64,000 nucleotides of DNA. Source: Variovorax sp. WS11. GTDB taxonomy: Bacteria > Pseudomonadota > Gammaproteobacteria > Burkholderiales > Burkholderiaceae_C. Below the pieces are notes generated by a model that was given only the letters and a program-made list of their open reading frames with translations, made no database searches and had not been told where the DNA came from. Shown piece by piece: positions 58,934-64,000 of this stretch. Each line of letters opens with the position of its first letter. Position 1 is the stretch's first letter. The stretch is from the NCBI RefSeq assembly GCF_010499245.1, contig NZ_JAAGOW010000003.1, positions 682,001 to 746,000 on the forward strand. Direction: 5' to 3'. The position numbers and the translations under genes are program-made.

Positions 58934-59458
58934 ATGGAAATCTCTGAACAATGCGTGGTCGGCCTGACCTGGACGCTGAAGGACACCCTCGGCGACGTGC
59001 TGGACGTGCTCGACGAACCGGTGGAGTTCCTGATCGGCGGCGACGATCTCTTCGCCGCGATCGAGGCCGCCCTGCTCGGCCATGAGCCCGGTGCCCGCGT
59101 GCAACTGCAGCTCGAGCCCGAGCAGGCCTTCGGCGACTTCAACGACCAGTTGCTTTTCCTCGAGCCGCGATCGCTCTTTCCCGAAGGCATCGAGGAAGGC
59201 ATGACCTTCGACGGCGCCGCGCTGCCGGCCGGCGTGAATCCCGACTTGCCCAAGGACACGATCTACACCGTGAGCGAAATCTACCCGGAGCACCTGGTGC
59301 TGGACGGCAACCATCCGCTGGCGGGGATCGCGCTGCGGCTGGATCTCACGGTGCGCTCGGTGCGCGAAGCGACGGAGGAGGAAATCGGCCGCGGGACGGC
59401 CGGTACCGGCTTCTTCAAGGTGTCGCCCACGTCGCCGGGCAACGGCACGCTGCACTGA
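58934..59458 (+). CDS. slyD: FKBP-type peptidyl-prolyl isomerase, SlyD-like
   Basis: 174-residue prolyl isomerase and chaperone of the SlyD type. The FKBP core begins MEISEQCVVGLTWTLKDTLGDVLDVL and the flap insert starts near residue 70 (LEPRSLFPEGIEEGM). It lacks the His-rich C-terminal metal-binding tail of E. coli SlyD and instead ends in a short Gly/Ser/Thr-rich tail. Terminated by the hairpin at 59484-59502. Confidence 0.87.
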   Translation: MEISEQCVVGLTWTLKDTLGDVLDVLDEPVEFLIGGDDLFAAIEAALLGHEPGARVQLQLEPEQAFGDFNDQLLFLEPRSLFPEGIEEGMTFDGAALPAGVNPDLPKDTIYTVSEIYPEHLVLDGNHPLAGIALRLDLTVRSVREATEEEIGRGTAGTGFFKVSPTSPGNGTLH

Positions 59459-59483
59459 ACAGCCGGATCAACAGGCGAAAAAG

Positions 59484-59502
59484 AGCCGGGCGGTGCCCGG
59501 CT
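59484..59502. terminator. Bidirectional intrinsic terminator
   Basis: AGCCGGGC-GGT-GCCCGGCT at 59484-59502 is a perfect stem with a 3-base loop. T-runs flank it on both sides (TTTTCC on the plus strand, CTCTTTTT on the minus strand). It sits between two convergent genes, slyD and the glycine-zipper protein, and can end both transcripts. Confidence 0.9.
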
Positions 59503-59521
59503 TTTCCTTTTGGCTGCGCGC

Positions 59522-60013
59522 TCAGAAGCGGGAGATCTGCCCGCCATCGATGCGCACGCGGTCGCCGATGCGCAGGTCGCCCGGGCTCGGGACATCGAAG
59601 GAGCGATACGCGCCATGGTCGGTCTGGATCGAGACGCGGTAGCTCTCGTAGACACGTGGCGCGTTCGCATTGGCCTCGATGCTGTTGCCCAGCAGGGCGC
59701 CACCGACCACGCCCAGTGCGGTGGCCGCGGCGCGTCCGCTGCCGTGGCCGAACTGGTTGCCCACCACGCCGCCGAGGACGCCACCCGCCACGGCACCTCC
59801 GCCGCTGGTGCCGGCACCGGAGCTCTGGCTGCGGATCACCTCGATGTTGGCAACGCGGCCGTACTCGACGTAGGCCGATTGAGCCGCCGGGTAGCTCGGC
59901 TGATAGGGATAGCGCGAGGTCTGGTAGACCGGCTGCGGCGCCACACACGCGGTCAGCGCAGCAAGCGCGAGCACGGAGGCGGTAACGGAAACAAAACGAG
60001 TTGGGTTTTTCAT
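59522..60013 (-). CDS. Glycine-zipper 2TM outer-membrane lipoprotein
   Basis: 163-residue SlyB/17-kDa-antigen-like lipoprotein. The signal peptide has lipobox LTAC (Cys23). Residues about 68-115 are the glycine zipper (GGGAVAGGVLGGVVGNQFG, then GVVGGALLGN), which can form a membrane hairpin. A C-terminal beta-rich part follows (YRVSIQTDHG). Members are linked to outer membrane integrity and envelope stress. Confidence 0.88.
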   Translation of the reverse strand: MKNPTRFVSVTASVLALAALTACVAPQPVYQTSRYPYQPSYPAAQSAYVEYGRVANIEVIRSQSSGAGTSGGGAVAGGVLGGVVGNQFGHGSGRAAATALGVVGGALLGNSIEANANAPRVYESYRVSIQTDHGAYRSFDVPSPGDLRIGDRVRIDGGQISRF

Positions 60014-60198
60014 GCTGTGTACTCCTCGAAACAGGTCGGCGCAATGCGCTCTCCATGGGCTCTAACGGATTGCACCGCTGCGCGATGACCGTGAACACAT
60101 GTTGAAACCTTCGATGCCAGGGCCATATCGCCGGTTCCGTTCTTTACCTGTGAGCAACACGGCCCAGGCCCCGCAAGCCTGCGCCTACATGGCCGCGC
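60014..60198. other. Intergenic region between the glycine-zipper gene and dut
   Basis: 185 bases carry the promoter of the glycine-zipper lipoprotein gene on the minus strand. No repeat, RNA gene or credible small coding sequence was recognised. Confidence 0.5.
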
Positions 60199-60645
60199 TC
60201 AATGCTTGCCGGTCGAGCCGTAGCCGCCTTCGCCGCGCTCGCTGGGCGGAAACTCGGCGACCACCCGGAACTGCGCCTGCACCACGGGCACGATCACCAG
60301 CTGTGCCAGCCGCTCCATCGGCTGCAGCACGAAGGCCGTGTCGCTGCGGTTCCAGGCACTGATCTTGAGTTCGCCCTGGTAGTCGCTGTCGATCAGGCCC
60401 ACCAGGTTGCCCAGCACGATGCCGTGCTTGTGGCCCAGGCCCGAGCGCGGCAGGATCAGCGCCGCATAACCCGGGTCGGCCAGGTGGATCGCGATGCCGG
60501 TGCCCACCAGTTGCCAGGCGTTGGGCGCCAGCGTGATGGGTGCATCCAAGCAGGCGCGCAGGTCCAGCCCGGCGCTGCCGGGGGTGGCGTAGGCAGGCAG
60601 TTGGTCCTGCATGCGGGGATCGAGGATTCGGACGTCGACGTTCAC
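60199..60645 (-). CDS. dut: dUTP diphosphatase
   Basis: 148-residue trimeric dUTPase that hydrolyses dUTP to dUMP. All conserved motifs are visible: AGLDLRA, LPRSGLGHKHG, GLIDSDYQGEL, ERLAQLVIVPV and the C-terminal RGEGGYGSTGKH arm. The start is GTG at 60645, overlapping the upstream gene by four bases (GTGA). Third gene of the coaBC-hypothetical-dut operon. Confidence 0.95.
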   Translation of the reverse strand: MNVDVRILDPRMQDQLPAYATPGSAGLDLRACLDAPITLAPNAWQLVGTGIAIHLADPGYAALILPRSGLGHKHGIVLGNLVGLIDSDYQGELKISAWNRSDTAFVLQPMERLAQLVIVPVVQAQFRVVAEFPPSERGEGGYGSTGKH

Positions 60646-61079
60646 TTCGAATTGCGCTTTCTTTGCTGTTGCAGTTGCTGTTGTCGTTTCGCGGCTTCTT
60701 CCAGCCATTGCTTCCAGTTCTCCACGCCCGGCGGGAACACCAGATGCTTGAGCTTGTAGGCCAGCCACAGGCCGCCCGCGAACAGGGCGACGACGAGGAC
60801 CAGGGACGCATCGGCCGCCAGCAGCACCAGCAAGGCCAGCATCCAGGCAATGCCTAGCCCCTTGAGCAGGTTGCGGCCCAGGCCGGCGCCCATGGTTGCC
60901 TGGCGTGCCTCTGCCTGCGGCTGGCGGGCCGGCTGCACCTCGTGCTGGTGCGTCATGCCGACATCGAGCCCGTGCTCGCCCTCTTGTACCGGGCCGCGAG
61001 GCTGCGCGGCCTGCGCCGTGAGGCGCTCGACGTAGCGGGCGAAATCGCCGTCGGGCGGCGTGTTCCATTGCGGATTCAT
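60642..61079 (-). CDS. Hypothetical protein with two membrane segments between coaBC and dut
   Basis: 145 residues. A polar N-terminus (MNPQWNTPPDGDFARYVERL) is followed by a hydrophobic core at about residues 73-110 (LLKGLGIAWMLALLVLLAADAS then LVLVVALFAGGLWLAYKL), probably two helices. The C-terminus is Gln/Arg/Lys-rich. Not a family I recognise. It overlaps coaBC and dut by four bases on either side, so it is translationally locked into the operon. Confidence 0.85.
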   Translation of the reverse strand: MNPQWNTPPDGDFARYVERLTAQAAQPRGPVQEGEHGLDVGMTHQHEVQPARQPQAEARQATMGAGLGRNLLKGLGIAWMLALLVLLAADASLVLVVALFAGGLWLAYKLKHLVFPPGVENWKQWLEEAAKRQQQLQQQRKRNSK

Positions 61080-62302
61080 TTCGGACTCCCGGGCGGCAGC
61101 CGTGCCGCGATCTCGGCCACGAGGTCGCGCGCCAGCGCCAGCTTGGGCGCGCGCGGCAGCTCGCGCGCGCCATTGGCATCGACGAGCAGCAGACTGTTGT
61201 GGTCCTGTCCGAAGGTCAGCGGGCCGATGTTGCCCACCAGCAGCGGAATCCCCTTGCGTTCGCGCTTGGCCTTGGCGTGCGCGGCCAGGTTCTCGCTCTC
61301 GGCGGCGAAGCCCACGCAGAAAAGCTTGCCGGCCCTGGCGCGCTCGCCCTGCGCGATGCTCTGCAGGATGTCGGGGTTCTCCACGAAATGAAGCACCGGC
61401 GCCTGGCCGCTGCCGTCCTTCTTGATCTTCTGCTCGCTCTGCGAGGCCGGCCGCCAGTCGGCCACCGCAGCGGTGGCGATGAACACCGACGCGCTCTGCG
61501 CGGCCTGCCGGCTGGCCTCGAGCATCTCCCGCGCCGACTGCACGTCGATGCGCGCGACGCCGCGCGGCGTGGGCAGATGCACCGGACCCGCCACCAGCGT
61601 GACCTCGGCGCCCGCCTCGCGCGCGGCGCGCGCGATCGCGAAGCCCATCTTGCCGGAGGAGTGGTTGGTGATGCCGCGGATCGGATCGAGCGCCTCGAAG
61701 GTCGGCCCCGCCGTGACCACCACCTGCTGCCCGGCCAGTACCTTGGGCTGGAACTGGGCCACGATCTCCTCGAACAGCTGCAGGGGCTCGAGCATGCGGC
61801 CGTCGCCGGTCTCGCCGCAGGCCTGCCAGCCGTTGCCCACGCCCAGCACACGGGCGCCGTCGGCGTCGACCTGGCGCAGGTTGCGCTGGGTCGCGGGATG
61901 AACCCACATCTCGCGGTTCATGGCCGGTGCGATCAGCAAGGGCACGCGGTCGACGGGCCGCGCGAGGCACAGCAGGCTCAGCAGTTCGTCGGAACGCCCC
62001 TGCACCAGCCGTGCGATGAAGTCCGCGCTGGCGGGCGCCAGCACGATCGCGTCGGCCTCCCGGCTCAGGTTGATGTGCGGCATGTTGTTGGGCTCGCGCA
62101 CATCCCACTGCGAGGTGTAGACCGGCCGCCCCGACAGCGCCTGCATCGTGACGGGCGTCATGAACTGGGTCGCGGCCTCGGTCATCACCACCTGCACGGT
62201 GGCGCCGGCCTTGACCAGCAGCCGGCACAGCTCCGCCGACTTGTAGCAGGCGATGCCGCCCGTGAGGCCCAGGACGATGTGTTTGCCGGCGAGGTCTTGC
62301 AT
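61076..62302 (-). CDS. coaBC: Bifunctional phosphopantothenoylcysteine decarboxylase/synthetase
   Basis: 408-residue coenzyme A biosynthesis enzyme. The N-terminal FMN-dependent decarboxylase part (CoaC) shows GLTGGIACYKSAELCRLL, the catalytic His in NMPHINLSREAD near residue 75, and the active-site Cys in WQACGETGDGRM near residue 158. The C-terminal CTP-dependent synthetase part (CoaB) starts at VVVTAGPTFEALDPIRGITN near residue 200. The ATG at 62302 fits the family. The coaBC-dut neighbourhood is common. Confidence 0.96.
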   Translation of the reverse strand: MQDLAGKHIVLGLTGGIACYKSAELCRLLVKAGATVQVVMTEAATQFMTPVTMQALSGRPVYTSQWDVREPNNMPHINLSREADAIVLAPASADFIARLVQGRSDELLSLLCLARPVDRVPLLIAPAMNREMWVHPATQRNLRQVDADGARVLGVGNGWQACGETGDGRMLEPLQLFEEIVAQFQPKVLAGQQVVVTAGPTFEALDPIRGITNHSSGKMGFAIARAAREAGAEVTLVAGPVHLPTPRGVARIDVQSAREMLEASRQAAQSASVFIATAAVADWRPASQSEQKIKKDGSGQAPVLHFVENPDILQSIAQGERARAGKLFCVGFAAESENLAAHAKAKRERKGIPLLVGNIGPLTFGQDHNSLLLVDANGARELPRAPKLALARDLVAEIAARLPPGSPK

Positions 62303-62426
62303 ATAAGCCGGCAATGTAGCAGCCCGGCTACGCACGCGTTCGCCGGGTGTCCCTGGGTCTTCGAGGCCATGAGGCCGCACCTATAATCTGCATTTCCCAC
62401 TGCCCGGACCCACGTTCGGAACTGGC

Positions 62427-64000
<1,574 letters not shown>

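Overview
This window looks like chromosome from a high-GC betaproteobacterium of the Comamonadaceae, most likely Variovorax or a close relative. That is inferred from the gene content, the GC-rich codon use and the style of the intergenic repeats; no rRNA or tRNA gene is present to confirm it. Most of it is ordinary, densely packed chromosome. There is no prophage, insertion sequence or CRISPR array. Accessory features are two toxin-antitoxin modules, a degenerate type I secretion relic and several foldback or palindromic repeats.

Layout. 1-9668: glycerol uptake and catabolism. A glpD-led operon on the minus strand carries a rhizobial-type glycerol ABC transporter (glpSTPQUV), with glpR and glpK divergent. 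9714-10985: a chimaeric RTX relic. 11132-23947: a split pair of circularly permuted ATP-grasp and alpha-E genes, a frameshifted comEC, then on the plus strand a DUF2126 transglutaminase, a fused ATP-grasp/alpha-E protein, a second transglutaminase and a RidA protein. 24034-25013: a Xre/RES toxin-antitoxin pair. 25022-26263: an MFS exporter. 26507-33339: one minus-strand operon in which a polar-amino-acid-type ABC importer precedes kguE, kguK, kguD and a ptxS-like repressor, with a perfect PtxS-type operator in its promoter. 33479-36458: CorA-like transporter and acetate kinase. 36401-40864: SGNH hydrolase and a large membrane-spanning patatin-like protein. 41019-42152: metallo-beta-lactamase-fold lipoprotein. 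42153-42635: two foldback repeats. 42636-51016: topoisomerase IV parC and parE with a TauE family permease, a Kelch protein, a lytic transglycosylase and an ECF sigma factor between them. 51170-64000: MFS, methyltransferase, dapA-bamC, a metallohydrolase, HigBA, small lipoproteins, roxA/slyD, dut, coaBC and the start of pyrG.

How the genes work together. GlpSTPQUV imports glycerol, GlpK phosphorylates it and GlpD oxidises it, probably under GlpR. The 26.5-33.4 kb operon appears to be a self-contained 2-ketogluconate pathway: import, kinase (KguK), NAD(P)H-dependent reductase (KguD) to 6-phosphogluconate, an accessory isomerase-like protein (KguE), and feedback by the PtxS-like repressor on the operator at 33393-33408. 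The 11-23 kb block contains two versions of a poorly characterised peptide-ligase-type system. The most interesting items are the kgu/ABC operon, the HlyB-HlyD-RTX chimaera, the duplicated ATP-grasp system, the asymmetric GlpS/GlpT ATPase pair, and the patatin domain interrupted by membrane segments.
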